Positions 25,657 through 35,300 of a DNA stretch of 64,000 nt are shown here, one piece after another. Origin of the DNA: Chitiniphilus eburneus (GTDB lineage Bacteria; Pseudomonadota; Gammaproteobacteria; Burkholderiales; Chitinibacteraceae); assembly GCF_005048205.1 (NCBI RefSeq), contig NZ_SUMF01000019.1, forward strand, positions 1 through 64,000. Direction: 5' to 3'. Under the pieces are notes generated by a model. It saw only the letters and a list, made by a program, of their open reading frames with translations, did no database searches and had not been told where the DNA came from. Every line of letters starts with the position of its first letter. The first letter of the stretch is position 1. The translations under genes were made by a program, and so were the position numbers.

Positions 25657-26607
25657 ATGGCTTACGACAGCCTCATGGTGTTCACTGGCAATGCTAATCC
25701 CAAGCTTGCCGACAGTGTCGTCAATCATCTCGACATCTCGCTGGGCCGTGCCACGGTCGGGCGGTTTTCCGATGGTGAAGTGACGGTCGAGTTGCTGGAA
25801 AATGTGCGTGGCCGCGATGTATTCGTGTTGCAGTCCACCTGTGTTCCCACCAACGACAACATCATGGAAGTGATGCTGATGGTCGATGCGCTCAAGCGCG
25901 CATCCGCCGGCCGGATCACCGCCGCCATTCCCTATTTCGGTTATGCCCGGCAGGATCGGCGCCCGCGTTCGGCGCGCGTGCCGATTTCGGCCAAGGTGAT
26001 CGCCAACATGTTGCAGGTGGCCGGCGTCGATCGCGTGTTGACCGTCGATGTCCACGCCGACCAGATCCAGGGCTTCTTCGACATCCCGGTGGATAACATC
26101 TATTCCACGCCGGTACTGCTGTCGGATATCCGTGCCCAACAGCACGAAGACCTGATGGTCGTCAGCCCGGACGTCGGCGGCGTGCTGCGCGCCCGCGCCA
26201 TGGCCAAGCAACTGAACGTGGACATGGCCATCATCGACAAGCGTCGCCCCAAGGCCAATGTAGCCGAGGTGATGCACATCATCGGCGATGTGTCCGGCCG
26301 CACCTGTGTGATCATCGATGACATGATCGATACGGCCAATACGCTGTGCAAGGCTGCGGCCGCGCTCAAGCAGCATGGCGCCAAGCGCGTCCTGGCCTAT
26401 GCCACGCATCCGGTGTTCTCCGGCGCGGCCGTCGAGCGTATCCTGCAATCGGATCTGGACGAAGTGGTGGTGACCGATACCATTCCGCTGTCGGAGGCCG
26501 CCCAGGTGTCCGACCGGATTCGCGTGGTGTCGATTGCCGGCCTGCTGGCCGAAACGATGCGGCGCATCAACAACGAGGAATCGGTTTCCTCACTGTTCGT
26601 CGATTAA
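25657..26607 (+). CDS. prs: Ribose-phosphate pyrophosphokinase
   Basis: A 316-aa PRPP synthetase making 5-phosphoribosyl-1-pyrophosphate from ribose-5-phosphate and ATP for nucleotide, histidine and tryptophan synthesis. Signatures: [23 protein letters not shown], the [12 protein letters not shown] motif, [12 protein letters not shown], and the PRPP loop [13 protein letters not shown]. The ATG at 25657 starts the family's [14 protein letters not shown]; it lies just past the terminator, so the leader is very short unless transcription reads through. Confidence 0.97.
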   Translation: MAYDSLMVFTGNANPKLADSVVNHLDISLGRATVGRFSDGEVTVELLENVRGRDVFVLQSTCVPTNDNIMEVMLMVDALKRASAGRITAAIPYFGYARQDRRPRSARVPISAKVIANMLQVAGVDRVLTVDVHADQIQGFFDIPVDNIYSTPVLLSDIRAQQHEDLMVVSPDVGGVLRARAMAKQLNVDMAIIDKRRPKANVAEVMHIIGDVSGRTCVIIDDMIDTANTLCKAAAALKQHGAKRVLAYATHPVFSGAAVERILQSDLDEVVVTDTIPLSEAAQVSDRIRVVSIAGLLAETMRRINNEESVSSLFVD

Positions 26608-26616
26608 GAATTTACG

Positions 26617-26640
26617 GCGTGGCCCACGGGCCACGCTTTT
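26617..26640 (+). terminator. Hairpin terminator/attenuator between prs and rplY
   Basis: GCGTGGCCC (26617-26625) pairs with GGGCCACGC (26628-26636), with TTTT following. The short T run suggests partial termination, letting some transcripts reach rplY. Confidence 0.7.
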
Positions 26641-26721
26641 GCCATTTGGGGGAATCATCCTCCAAATCATGTGCCATCTGGTCGCGGTTGGCGCGTGTTC
26701 ATTCAGACTGGAATCAATATC

Positions 26722-27306
26722 ATGACTTACGAAATTTCTGCTCAAGCGCGCGAATTGCAGGGCACTGGTGCGAGCCGCCGCCTGCGCAAAGCGGGCCAGC
26801 TGCCGGGTATCGTCTACGGCGGCAACAAGGATCCCAAGGCCATCGCCCTGGATCACAACAGCATGTACTACCAGTTGCAGGACGAAGCGTTCCACACCGC
26901 GCTGGTCAAGCTGACCGTGGGCGGCGAAACCGAACAGGTACTGGTGCGCAATGTGCAATACCACCCGTTCCGCCAACTGGTGCTGCACGTGGATTTCCAG
27001 CGCGTCGATGATTCCACCAAGGTGGAACTGAAGGTGCCGCTGCACTTCGTGAACGGCGATACCTCCGTCGGCGTGAAGCTGCAAGGCGGTTCGATCAGCC
27101 ACATCCTGAACGAAGTGCTGGTACGTTGCGTTGCCACCAAGCTGCCGGACTTCATCGAAGTCGACCTGGGCCACCTGGACGCCACTCACGGCTCCGTGCA
27201 CTTGTCCGATCTGAAGCTGCCGGAAGGTGTTGAGCTGATGTCCCTGGTTCGCGGTGCGAACCTGGCCGTGGCCAACCTGAACGGTGCCAAGGCTGTCGCC
27301 GAGTAA
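26722..27306 (+). CDS. rplY: 50S ribosomal protein L25 (long, Ctc-type)
   Basis: A 194-aa protein of the L25/TL5/Ctc family, binding 5S rRNA in the large subunit. The N-terminal L25 domain (QGTGASRRLRKAGQLPGIVYGG ... VLVRNVQYHP) is followed by the C-terminal beta domain (VPLHFVNGDTSVGVK ... VRCVATKLPDFIEVDL). E. coli L25 has only the first domain; the longer form is usual in betaproteobacteria. It is the last gene of this housekeeping run; pth, a frequent neighbour, is absent here. Confidence 0.96.
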   Translation: MTYEISAQARELQGTGASRRLRKAGQLPGIVYGGNKDPKAIALDHNSMYYQLQDEAFHTALVKLTVGGETEQVLVRNVQYHPFRQLVLHVDFQRVDDSTKVELKVPLHFVNGDTSVGVKLQGGSISHILNEVLVRCVATKLPDFIEVDLGHLDATHGSVHLSDLKLPEGVELMSLVRGANLAVANLNGAKAVAE

Positions 27307-27318
27307 TCGGGATCGCCA

Positions 27319-27353
27319 ATAAAAAAGCCGACGCTTGCGTCGGCTTTTTTATT
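27319..27353. terminator. Bidirectional terminator
   Basis: AAAAAAGCCGACG (27321-27333), CTTG-type loop and CGTCGGCTTTTTT (27338-27350): a stem with A tract before and T tract after, serving rplY on the plus strand and the orphan gene at 27370 on the minus strand. Confidence 0.93.
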
Positions 27354-27369
27354 GCTGGAAACGACCGGA

Positions 27370-27846
27370 TCAACCGGCCAGGATGGCTGTGACGGCGCGT
27401 TGTCCACTATCGGCTGCGCCACGGTGGCCCGAACGGCGCAGGGCGGTCAGCCATTCCTCGATCAGTGCTTCCAGCTCCGGGCCTTCGCTCAGCGCGGCGA
27501 AACGCTCGGTCAGGCGCGACTCCCACCCTTCACCCAGGTACTCGCGCGCTATCTGGAGTACCGCCCGCTTGACCAGGTGCATGCGCTCCAGCGTCGGCAG
27601 CTTGTCGTACATGCCGTGTACCACCGGGGTATCGACGGTGCGTGCGGCCCCTGCGGGGGCGATCAGCTTCAGTTGTTCCAGCAGGCGGACCACTTCCACC
27701 GCGCCCGGCATCAGCGCGGTGAGATCGTCGAAGCTGCGTCGACCATCGACCATGATCAGTAACTGTCGCGCCTTGGGCGGTACCTGACCGCTGCGCGAGA
27801 CCAGTTCCTGCTGGCCCAGTTCTGTTTTGTGATAGATCGTGGCCAT
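27370..27846 (-). CDS. Hypothetical protein
   Basis: A 158-aa soluble, mostly helical protein starting MATIYHKTELGQQEL. Residues ~15-60 (VPPKARQLLIMVDGRRSFDDLTAL ... LLEQLKLI) have the pattern of a winged-helix or response-module 'how far along' domain seen in uncharacterised proteobacterial proteins. The second half is a helical bundle. AGGAGG lies 6 bp before the ATG, a strong ribosome site. Single gene between rplY's terminator and ccsA. Function not recognised. Confidence 0.75.
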   Translation of the reverse strand: MATIYHKTELGQQELVSRSGQVPPKARQLLIMVDGRRSFDDLTALMPGAVEVVRLLEQLKLIAPAGAARTVDTPVVHGMYDKLPTLERMHLVKRAVLQIAREYLGEGWESRLTERFAALSEGPELEALIEEWLTALRRSGHRGAADSGQRAVTAILAG

Positions 27847-28006
27847 GTTGTTCCTCCTTTTCCCGATACGACAGGAATGCCCTTGTACTGTATGAGGAAT
27901 GGGACGAGCTTCCCAGCTTTTTCTTACGAAAAAAGGCGTTTCACCTGCATGCTCGCCGATAAACGGTAGATTCGGGTGGCATGAGAGCTATTGCTGCGAT
28001 GCGATC

Positions 28007-29308
28007 TTAAAGGTTTCCGTAAGAGTGTAGTCCGGAAAGGAACATGTTGACCCCGATGAACGCGAAGGTGGTGACCAGTAGTCCGACCACCGACCACCAC
28101 GACAGCACCTCGCCACGCCAGCCCTTCACCAGCCGCACATGCAGCCAGGCGGCATAGTTCAGCCAGACGATCAGCGCCCAGGTTTCCTTCGGGTCCCAGC
28201 TCCAGTAGCCGCCCCAGGCTTCCGCTGCCCACAGCGCGCCCAGAATGGTGGCGATGGTGAAGAACAGGAAGCCGACGGCGATGGCCTTGTAGGCCACTTC
28301 ATCCAGCGTGGCGGGGCGGGGCAGATAACTGGCCAGGGCGCCGCGGTTGAGCGCCAGCAGGATCATGCCGCCGGCGGACCAGACGAACAGCGTCACCAGC
28401 CCTACGCCCGAGCCCAGGTCCGGAAACCATTCCGCAGCCTTGAGGAAGAACAGCGTACCAGCGGCCACCAGCAGTGCCGCCACGGGATAGAGGGCCAGCT
28501 TGCGCGAGCGGGATGCCGGAATCGTCGCAGGCACTGCCAGCAGCCATGCCACGCCCAGCATCGCGGCCAGGGCAAAGGCCCCGTAGCCGACGAAGTTGGC
28601 GGGGACGTGAATCTTCATCCACCACGATTGCAATGCCGGGATCAGCGGCTGGATTTCGTGCGCCTGCCGGTCGAGGCTGTACCACAGGATGAAGCCGACG
28701 GCGGCGCTGATCACCAGCAGCACGAACGCACCCATGGTGCGTGCCTGGAACCGTGCTTCGTAATAGAGATACATCAGCGCCGTGATCAGGCAGAACAGCA
28801 CGAAGACTTCATACAGGTTCGAGACGGGGATATGGCCCACATCCGCGCCGACCAGGTAGCTCTCGTACCAGCGCACCAGCTTGGACACGAGCGCGGCGCC
28901 CGCCGCCGCCCAGGTCAGCCCGGATGCGATCGACAGCGCGGTGCCCGAGCGCCGCAGCAGGCCCAGCCAGTACAGTGCGGTGGCCAGGAAGAACAGCACG
29001 CACATCCACATTACGGCCGACTGGCTCGATAGCAGGTAGCGCAGCCCGAACACGGTGGCGCCACGTTCGAGATCGCCCTGATACAGTGCGATGCCGCCCA
29101 GCGCCACCAGCCCGCAGGCCGGCAGGAACCAGCGCATCGCCGGCCAGAACCAGCCGAACCAGATCAGCCCGGCGATCGATGCCAGCAGGATGCCCTGCTC
29201 GTAGACATCCATGAACTCGCGATAGCGCGACAGTGCAAACAGCCCCGTCGCCGCGATCAGCGTGGCGAATATGAAGTCGAACGGGGTTTTCCGGCTAAGT
29301 GCGTGCAT
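28007..29308 (-). CDS. ccsA: Cytochrome c biogenesis protein CcsA/ResC
   Basis: A 433-aa polytopic membrane protein of the System II heme-delivery complex. The tryptophan-rich WWD motif for heme is seen in AEAWGGYWSWDPKETWALI (~365-385), with conserved His residues in flanking segments (HVPANFVGYG, LHVRLVKGW). It works with Ccs1/ResB to move heme and attach it to apocytochromes c in the periplasm. Start at 29308 overlaps the 3' end of ccs1 by 14 bp; an upstream in-frame start would overlap far more. Confidence 0.93.
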   Translation of the reverse strand: MHALSRKTPFDFIFATLIAATGLFALSRYREFMDVYEQGILLASIAGLIWFGWFWPAMRWFLPACGLVALGGIALYQGDLERGATVFGLRYLLSSQSAVMWMCVLFFLATALYWLGLLRRSGTALSIASGLTWAAAGAALVSKLVRWYESYLVGADVGHIPVSNLYEVFVLFCLITALMYLYYEARFQARTMGAFVLLVISAAVGFILWYSLDRQAHEIQPLIPALQSWWMKIHVPANFVGYGAFALAAMLGVAWLLAVPATIPASRSRKLALYPVAALLVAAGTLFFLKAAEWFPDLGSGVGLVTLFVWSAGGMILLALNRGALASYLPRPATLDEVAYKAIAVGFLFFTIATILGALWAAEAWGGYWSWDPKETWALIVWLNYAAWLHVRLVKGWRGEVLSWWSVVGLLVTTFAFIGVNMFLSGLHSYGNL

Positions 29309-31352
29309 CGGGGGAGTCCTCGGTGGTGCCGCCATGGGGCAGCAGCAGCGTGCGGTAGCGATCGAACGCCTGGTCCAGCTCGCTGTCGTGTCGGTTGGCC
29401 GCCATGGCCAGCAGGGTGCGGCCATTGGCGCTGCGCAGCCAGATTCGTTCTTCGCGCAGATAGAACATGCAATAGATGCCGATTACCAGCAGCAGGCAGC
29501 CCAGGTAGACGATGGTCTGGCCGGGCGCGCGCGCGAGCTGGAAGCCGCTGGCCTGTACCTCCTCGAAGCCGGTGGGCTGAAGGTAAACCGGCGCGCCATA
29601 TTCGAACATCGCGCTGGCGGCCACCAGGCTGTCCATCAGGAAGCGATAGTGCTCGGCATCCATGGTGATGGCAGGCTGCCCTGCGCGTTCCTGCGCCACT
29701 TCAAGCGCATCGATGGCCGCGCCTTGCAGAATCTTCAGGTAGGTCTGCGCCACGGTGGCGCGCTGCGCCTCCGGCACCTTGGCCTGGAGGAAGCGATCGA
29801 GCGCCGGAAAACCTCCGTTGCCGAACTGGGTCAGCACGCTTTCCGTGACTTCCTGGAACTGCTCGCGCTTGGTGGCCGAGAAGCCGCCGCTCTGGAACGC
29901 CTTCTGCGTGGTGCGGCGCGCGATCTCGGGGTACAGGCTGGCGTCGAGCAGCGTGGCGCGCAGGTGCATGAAGGTGACCGGCGTGACCGCGTCGTCCAGC
30001 GGGATGCGCACATAGGCAAAGGGTGCCGACACCTCGCGGCGCATGCCGGACAGCAGGTAGAGCGCATTGTCGGCGGAGAAGGGCGCCAGATAGTTGAGGT
30101 ATTCCACTGCTTGCCCGGCGGCGTCGCGCAGCTTGAACTGCACCGACGGCCCCAGGTTACGCAGATTGTGGTCGGCCTTGACCGACTGCGCATCCGCCAG
30201 CGCCTGCTCGAAACGGTTGACGGCGACGGTGGAGGTCTCGGCTTCGGTGCGCCCCATGTTCTCGATATTGAATACGCGCAGATCGCCCAGCTCCAGCGTG
30301 TATTCGTTGCCGCCCGCCGTGAGCGCCTGGCTGGCCTGCGAGCGCGCCTGCAACGGCTGTGGCTGCGCCGCCCCGCCCAGGTCCCACCGGGCGAACGTCA
30401 ACGGCGAACCGCCGTCGCCGAAGCTGGACTGGTAAATGGCGATACCGTCGTACACCAGCGGTTTGTTGACTTCGACCGTGGCGCTTTTCAATACCGCGCC
30501 ACTGTTGCGGTCCAGCACATCCACCTCCGAGGCGAAACGCTTGGGCTGGCCAGTGCTGTAATGCTCGACATGGAACTGCTTCAGACGCAGCGCGAAGGGC
30601 AGGTCCTGCACGAAGTAGCCTTGGCCGGCATTCAGGAAGATCACGTCAGCGGTGCCGCCTTCCGGGATGGTGACGTTGCCGCGAAAGGCCGGATTATCGG
30701 TGCCGAGCCGACTTTGCGGCGGAACCTGGCTTTGCGGCACATCGCGCAGCTCCGGGGTCTTGCTGCCCGTCAGTTCGCGTAACTTGAGTGGCAGGTTGCC
30801 GTCGAGCAGGCCGCCGATACAGATCACCACGATGGCCGCGTGGGCAAAGAAATACCCCAGGCGCTGGCCGATGCCTTTCTTGGCGGCGTACAGGCGGACC
30901 CCATCGGCCTCGCGAACGCGAAAGCGGAACCCGGCCCGGGTCAGCCCGGCTTCCACGGCATCGCGCGCGGGTTCGCCATCCATTTCGACGTGGTGCGACA
31001 TCAGGCGCAGCGAATTGTGGCTGGCGTGTTCGCGGAAGCTGCGGATATCGCGCAGCATCCCGGGCAGGTGGCGCCAGATGCAGAGCGACACTGACAGCAC
31101 CAGGAACACCAGGATCAGCAGAAACCACGCGGCGTGATACACATCGAACAGGCCCAGCGGCTCGAAGAAACTGAACCAGAAGTCACCGAACTCGATGCGA
31201 TAATTGACGTAAGGTTCGTTCTGCTTGAGAACGGTGCCGATCACCGAGGCGATGGCCAGCACGGAAAGCAGGCCGATGGCGAAGCGCATGGACGACAGCA
31301 GGTCGAACAATGCGCGGCCAAAGGAAAGGTGTCGGAGGCGTTTCTCGGTCAT
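29295..31352 (-). CDS. ccs1: Cytochrome c biogenesis protein Ccs1/ResB
   Basis: A 685-aa partner of CcsA. Three N-terminal transmembrane segments (FAIGLLSVLAIASVIGTVL, AAWFLLILVFLVLSVSLCIW, FFAHAAIVVICIGGLLDG), a large periplasmic domain (~210-600), and a final segment (TIVYLGCLLLVIGIYCMFYL) match the ResB layout. It holds apocytochrome/heme in the System II complex. It lies between cytochrome c4 and ccsA on the same strand; together with cytochrome c4 it forms a cytochrome maturation group. Confidence 0.93.
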   Translation of the reverse strand: MTEKRLRHLSFGRALFDLLSSMRFAIGLLSVLAIASVIGTVLKQNEPYVNYRIEFGDFWFSFFEPLGLFDVYHAAWFLLILVFLVLSVSLCIWRHLPGMLRDIRSFREHASHNSLRLMSHHVEMDGEPARDAVEAGLTRAGFRFRVREADGVRLYAAKKGIGQRLGYFFAHAAIVVICIGGLLDGNLPLKLRELTGSKTPELRDVPQSQVPPQSRLGTDNPAFRGNVTIPEGGTADVIFLNAGQGYFVQDLPFALRLKQFHVEHYSTGQPKRFASEVDVLDRNSGAVLKSATVEVNKPLVYDGIAIYQSSFGDGGSPLTFARWDLGGAAQPQPLQARSQASQALTAGGNEYTLELGDLRVFNIENMGRTEAETSTVAVNRFEQALADAQSVKADHNLRNLGPSVQFKLRDAAGQAVEYLNYLAPFSADNALYLLSGMRREVSAPFAYVRIPLDDAVTPVTFMHLRATLLDASLYPEIARRTTQKAFQSGGFSATKREQFQEVTESVLTQFGNGGFPALDRFLQAKVPEAQRATVAQTYLKILQGAAIDALEVAQERAGQPAITMDAEHYRFLMDSLVAASAMFEYGAPVYLQPTGFEEVQASGFQLARAPGQTIVYLGCLLLVIGIYCMFYLREERIWLRSANGRTLLAMAANRHDSELDQAFDRYRTLLLPHGGTTEDSPDART

Positions 31353-31557
31353 ACCAATTGAAGAACCTGTCTATGGTCTTTTCGTGGCGGCGGTTGGCGC
31401 TGCCAGGCGTTGCCGCCTCTTGGTGCGGGGATGGCCGGATTGGTTCCGGCCCGCGTGGAAACGGTGGCCGGGCGACACTGCGACACCGGGATATCCAAGG
31501 ACAACGGCCGGCATAAGCCGGCCGCTGTTCTGCCATCGACCCCGCATGGGGCGGCGC

Positions 31558-32169
31558 TCAGTTCAGCGCCTGGATGTACTCGGCGACAGCCTTGATTTCC
31601 TGGTCGGACAACCGCGCGGCCACCTGGGTCATCACCGAGTTGTTGCCGCGCTCGCCAGAGCGGAACGCCTTGAGCTGGGCTTCGGTATACGCCGCGTGCT
31701 GGCCGGACATACGCGGATATTGCGCGGGAATGCCGGCGCCGTTGGGGCTGTGGCAGGCCATACAGGCGGGCACGGCCTTGGCGGCGATGCCACCGCGATA
31801 CACTTTCTTGCCGGCGTCGATCAATGCCTTGTCCGACGCGCCCTTGGCCTTCGGCGCCTGCGACGAATAATAGGCGGCCACGTTCTGCATGTCGGCGGCC
31901 GACAACGGCGACGCCATGCCCAGCATCACCGGGTTCTTGCGGATCTGGGTCTTGAATTCGTTCAATTGCTTGACGATGTATTCCGGATGCTGGGCCGCGA
32001 GGTTGGGGTTGGCGGAGGCAACGCTGTTGCCGTCCACGCCGTGACAGGCCGCACAGACCTGATCGACGATCTGTTTACCCTTGGCAGGGTCGCCCTTGCC
32101 GGCCGCGAAGGCGGTCGGGTTCATCATCACCAGCGCTGCAAGCGTTGCGACCAAAGGCGCACTGCGCAT
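31558..32169 (-). CDS. Diheme cytochrome c4
   Basis: A 203-aa periplasmic precursor with a 23-residue signal peptide and two class I cytochrome domains. Heme sites are CAACH (39-43) and CMACH (136-140), each with a downstream Met ligand (VMLGMASPLS; YPRMSGQHAAY). It carries electrons to terminal oxidases. GGGAG lies 7 bp upstream of the ATG. The downstream Ccs1/CcsA pair would attach its hemes. Confidence 0.95.
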   Translation of the reverse strand: MRSAPLVATLAALVMMNPTAFAAGKGDPAKGKQIVDQVCAACHGVDGNSVASANPNLAAQHPEYIVKQLNEFKTQIRKNPVMLGMASPLSAADMQNVAAYYSSQAPKAKGASDKALIDAGKKVYRGGIAAKAVPACMACHSPNGAGIPAQYPRMSGQHAAYTEAQLKAFRSGERGNNSVMTQVAARLSDQEIKAVAEYIQALN

Positions 32170-32273
32170 ATTTTTGCTCCCTCTTGCGATGCTTTATTCA
32201 GGCCCGGCTGAAAGCGGGCCAGTGATCAAATCCTGTTATTCTATACGAAGACTTTTTACCCCACCACACACCC

Positions 32274-32888
32274 ATGTCCCTGTTCCGCGGCCTTACGTTT
32301 TTGACCACCGTCAATGATCTTCGCTCTTTACCGCAAGAAGGTCTGGAGGTTGCTTTCGCCGGACGTTCCAATGCCGGAAAGTCCAGTGCCATCAATACGT
32401 TGGCAGATCACACCCGCCTGGCGTTCGTCTCCAAGACGCCGGGGCGCACCCAGCACATCAATTATTTCGATTTCGGCAACGAACGCCGCCTGGTCGATCT
32501 GCCCGGCTACGGTTACGCCGAAGTGCCCGCATCGGTACGCGCGCACTGGGAGAAGTTGCTGGGACAGTATCTTGTCAGTCGCGCCAACCTGATCGGGCTG
32601 GTCCTGATCATGGATTCGCGCCGCCCGCTCACCGAGCTGGACCGGCGCATGCTCGACTGGTTTCGCACCACCGGCAAGCCGGTGCACTGCCTGCTCACCA
32701 AGTCGGACAAGCTCAGCCGCCAGGAACAGACCAAGATCCTGCGCGCGGTGGAGAAGGAGTTCGAAGACGATTCGCTGATCACCGTGCAGCTTTTTTCAAG
32801 TTTGAAGAAGCAGGGCATGGAGATTACCGAGCAGATTGTTGGCGGCTGGTTTTCAGCCGCCGAATACGAATCGACAGGCGGTGAATAG
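32274..32888 (+). CDS. engB: Ribosome biogenesis GTP-binding protein YihA/EngB
   Basis: A 204-aa GTPase needed for large-subunit assembly. G1 is GRSNAGKSS (30-38), G2 [13 protein letters not shown]3 [10 protein letters not shown]4 TKSDKLS. Length is normal. Divergent from cytochrome c4, an arrangement common in Neisseriales. Followed by a strong terminator at 33000. Confidence 0.97.
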   Translation: MSLFRGLTFLTTVNDLRSLPQEGLEVAFAGRSNAGKSSAINTLADHTRLAFVSKTPGRTQHINYFDFGNERRLVDLPGYGYAEVPASVRAHWEKLLGQYLVSRANLIGLVLIMDSRRPLTELDRRMLDWFRTTGKPVHCLLTKSDKLSRQEQTKILRAVEKEFEDDSLITVQLFSSLKKQGMEITEQIVGGWFSAAEYESTGGE

Positions 32889-32999
32889 CTCGGCTTGAAC
32901 TTTCTTAAGCGATTCCTATCTTAAGAGTCAGGTGCGCCCCTGCACCTCCCGCTTTTCCTCCCTGAGCGGGTGCCTCGGCAGCGTGCCGGGGCTGTTATA

Positions 33000-33038
33000 C
33001 CCCGGTCATTCTCCCCTTGGACCGGGGTTTCTTTTTTT
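33000..33038 (+). terminator. Rho-independent terminator of engB
   Basis: CCCCGGTC (33000-33007) pairs with GACCGGGG (33020-33027), followed by TTTCTTTTTTT. Confidence 0.9.
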
Positions 33039-33090
33039 GGTGATTACCGTTGGTGATCTGTGCGGCCCGGCACCGGACCATACGGAAAGA

Positions 33091-33120
33091 AAAAAAGCGC
33101 CATGTCGATGGCGCTTTTTT
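33091..33120. terminator. Bidirectional terminator of metF
   Basis: A 13-bp stem, AAAAAAGCGCCAT (33091-33103) with ATGGCGCTTTTTT (33108-33120), around a GTCG loop. A and T tracts allow function on both strands; on the minus strand it follows metF by about 33 bp. Confidence 0.93.
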
Positions 33121-33152
33121 TCTTTCTGGTCAGGGTACGGCGAGGTACGCGT

Positions 33153-33983
33153 TCAGAACCCCAGGCGCTGGCACACGGTGCTGACCGCGCCGGCGGCGTT
33201 CAGCGTATAGAAGTGCAGGCCCGGGGCTCCCCCCGCCAGCAACTTGTCCGAAAGTTCGGTCACCACATCCAGGCCATAGGCGCGGATCGCGGCGCTATCG
33301 TCGCCGAACGAAGCCAGCCGCAAGCGCAGCCAGCGAGGGATTTCGGCGCCGCACATTTCCGAAAAGCGCGAGAGCTGGGTGAAATTCTGGATCGGCATGA
33401 TGCCGGGATAGATCGGGATCGTCACCCCACGGCCACGCACTTCGTCGACGAAGCGGAAATACGCATCGGCGTTGAAGAAGTACTGCGTGATTGCCGCATT
33501 AGCGCCGGCATTCACCTTGGTCACGAAGTTGCGCAGATCGGCCTCGGCCGACGGCGCCTGCGGATGGTATTCCGGATAAGCCGCGGCCTCGATGTGGAAC
33601 CAGTTGCCGTGCTCGGCGCGGATGAACGAGATCAGCTCGCTGGCATAGCGGAATTCGCCCACGTCCACCATGCCGGATGGGATATCGCCACGCAACGCGA
33701 CCAGCCGGCGAATGCCGTTGGCGCGGTAATCGGTCAGCAATGCGGCCACGGCTTCGCGCGTGGAGCCGATGCACGACAGGTGCGGTGCGGCGGCGAAGCC
33801 TTCCTGCTGGATTTCCAGCACGGCGCTACGGGTGCCGTCCTGCGTGGTGCCGCCTGCGCCAAAGGTCACCGAGAAGAATTCGGGTTTGAACTGCGCTAGC
33901 TGGCGGCGGGTGTTGCGCAGTTTTTCTACGCCTTCGGGCGTCTTGGGCGGAAAGAATTCGAAGCTGATGGGCGGGCGGGTCAT
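33153..33983 (-). CDS. metF: 5,10-methylenetetrahydrofolate reductase
   Basis: A 276-aa FAD enzyme making 5-methyl-THF for methionine synthesis. Signatures: PISFEFFPPKTPEG at the N-terminus with the catalytic Glu, SVTFGAGGTTQDGT, LVALRGDIP, AAYPEYHP, AITQYFFNADAYFRF and IPIYPGIMPI. Single gene with its own terminator. No S-adenosylmethionine-type riboswitch was seen in the 105 bp upstream. Confidence 0.97.
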   Translation of the reverse strand: MTRPPISFEFFPPKTPEGVEKLRNTRRQLAQFKPEFFSVTFGAGGTTQDGTRSAVLEIQQEGFAAAPHLSCIGSTREAVAALLTDYRANGIRRLVALRGDIPSGMVDVGEFRYASELISFIRAEHGNWFHIEAAAYPEYHPQAPSAEADLRNFVTKVNAGANAAITQYFFNADAYFRFVDEVRGRGVTIPIYPGIMPIQNFTQLSRFSEMCGAEIPRWLRLRLASFGDDSAAIRAYGLDVVTELSDKLLAGGAPGLHFYTLNAAGAVSTVCQRLGF

Positions 33984-34088
33984 GATGTCGGGCTGGCAAA
34001 AACGAGGCCCGATCTTACCATTGCACCCGCCACCCCTGCTCTCGAGCGTTTCATCGTGCGATGAGCCCCGATCACTTCGTCGCTGGCG

Positions 34089-34790
34089 TCAGCCCAGCCA
34101 GCCCGCCAGCAGCGGCGCCACCAGCACCAGCGTGATACCGGCCAGTGTCATCGTCAGGCTGGCGACCACGCCTTCCTCTTCCCCCAGTTCGCGTGCCTTG
34201 GCGGTGCCCGCGCCGTGGCTGGCGGCGCCCAGCATCGCACCGCGCGCCATGCGCGATCGCATCGGCAACACGCGCAACACCAGCTCGCCGGTCATCATGC
34301 CGAACACGCCGGTGACCACTACGAACAGCGAGGTCAGCTCCCGCGAGCCACCGAAGGCGTCGGTTGCGGTAACGGCAAAAGGCGTTGAAACCGAGCGCGG
34401 CAGCAGGCTGTGCGCCAGCTCCGGCGGCAGGTGGAACGCGCGGGCGAGCAGCCAGGACGACCCCACGCCCAGCACCACGCCGGCAACGACTCCGGCGGCG
34501 ATGGTGACCGGATTGCGCCGGATCACCGCGCGCTGATCGTGGATCGGGATCGCGAATGCCACCGTGGTCGGGCCGAGCATCCACATCAGCCAGCGCGCAT
34601 CGGCCATGTAGACCGGGTAGGGGATGCCGGTCGCGAGCACGATCCCCACCAACACCACCGGCGCGAACAGCAGCGGGGCGAACCAGATTGCGCGGTGCCG
34701 CGCATACAGCCATCTAGCGCAGGCATAGACCGCCACGGTCAGCAGCAGGCAGGCGGCGGCAAGCCATTGATTCATGCCGATGTCGTTCAT
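34089..34790 (-). CDS. LrgB/CidB family membrane protein
   Basis: A 233-aa integral membrane protein of the LrgB/CidB (YohK) family. Segments include LGPTTVAFAIPIHDQR, LLPRSVSTPFAVTATDAFGG and MLGAASHGAGTAKARELGEEEG, the conserved core. With its CidA partner it is thought to control export of autolytic activity or small metabolites across the inner membrane. ATGA overlap with the upstream cidA-like stop (34787-34790) shows translational coupling. Confidence 0.92.
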   Translation of the reverse strand: MNDIGMNQWLAAACLLLTVAVYACARWLYARHRAIWFAPLLFAPVVLVGIVLATGIPYPVYMADARWLMWMLGPTTVAFAIPIHDQRAVIRRNPVTIAAGVVAGVVLGVGSSWLLARAFHLPPELAHSLLPRSVSTPFAVTATDAFGGSRELTSLFVVVTGVFGMMTGELVLRVLPMRSRMARGAMLGAASHGAGTAKARELGEEEGVVASLTMTLAGITLVLVAPLLAGWLG

Positions 34791-35203
34791 GCCAGCGACT
34801 CCCGGCGACGGCGGGCGATACCCCGGATACGGCGGCGATGTTCCCAGCGGAACACGCGATCCACCACCAGTGCGGTGCCGGCCATCACGCAGAGCGTGCC
34901 CAGCCCGATCACCGCCAGCAGCTTCAGCCCTTCGCTGCGAAACAGTGCCTGGAACTGCACCACCGCCACCACGGGCGGGATGAAGAACAGCAGCATCTCC
35001 GCCATCAGCCACTCCGCACCGCGCCGCAGCCGGTTGGCATCGAGCCAGCCCAGCAGCAGCAACGCCAGCAATGCCGCCAGCGCCAGCACCCCGCCGGGCA
35101 CCGGCGAACCGACCGCGCGCGCCAAGGCGTCCGCGCCCAACCAGAACGCGGCCAGCAGGCAGACCTGAAACAGAGTGGGAACGAAACGGATGGCGCGGGA
35201 CAT
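34787..35203 (-). CDS. CidA/LrgA family membrane protein
   Basis: A 138-aa holin-like membrane protein. Four hydrophobic segments, with the family's VPGGVLALAALLALL and EMLLFFIPPVVAVVQF patterns. First gene of the coupled pair. The start at 35203 (MSRAIRFVPTLFQ) is preferred; the upstream in-frame ATG at 35251 lies in the divergent promoter region. The LysR gene reads away from it 97 bp upstream. Confidence 0.9.
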   Translation of the reverse strand: MSRAIRFVPTLFQVCLLAAFWLGADALARAVGSPVPGGVLALAALLALLLLGWLDANRLRRGAEWLMAEMLLFFIPPVVAVVQFQALFRSEGLKLLAVIGLGTLCVMAGTALVVDRVFRWEHRRRIRGIARRRRESLA

Positions 35204-35300
35204 GGTGGTGGCTCTCTCGGAACAACCCACAGTGTATGGCGCGCCATTCATAACAAAGATGAATTATCGTGATGAAATCCATGCTGTTCTGGAATTGAAT

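Noticed and set aside
33984-34088. Riboswitch upstream of metF
   Set aside because: The gap is only 105 bp and shows no conserved SAM, SAH or cobalamin riboswitch pairing that I could recognise.
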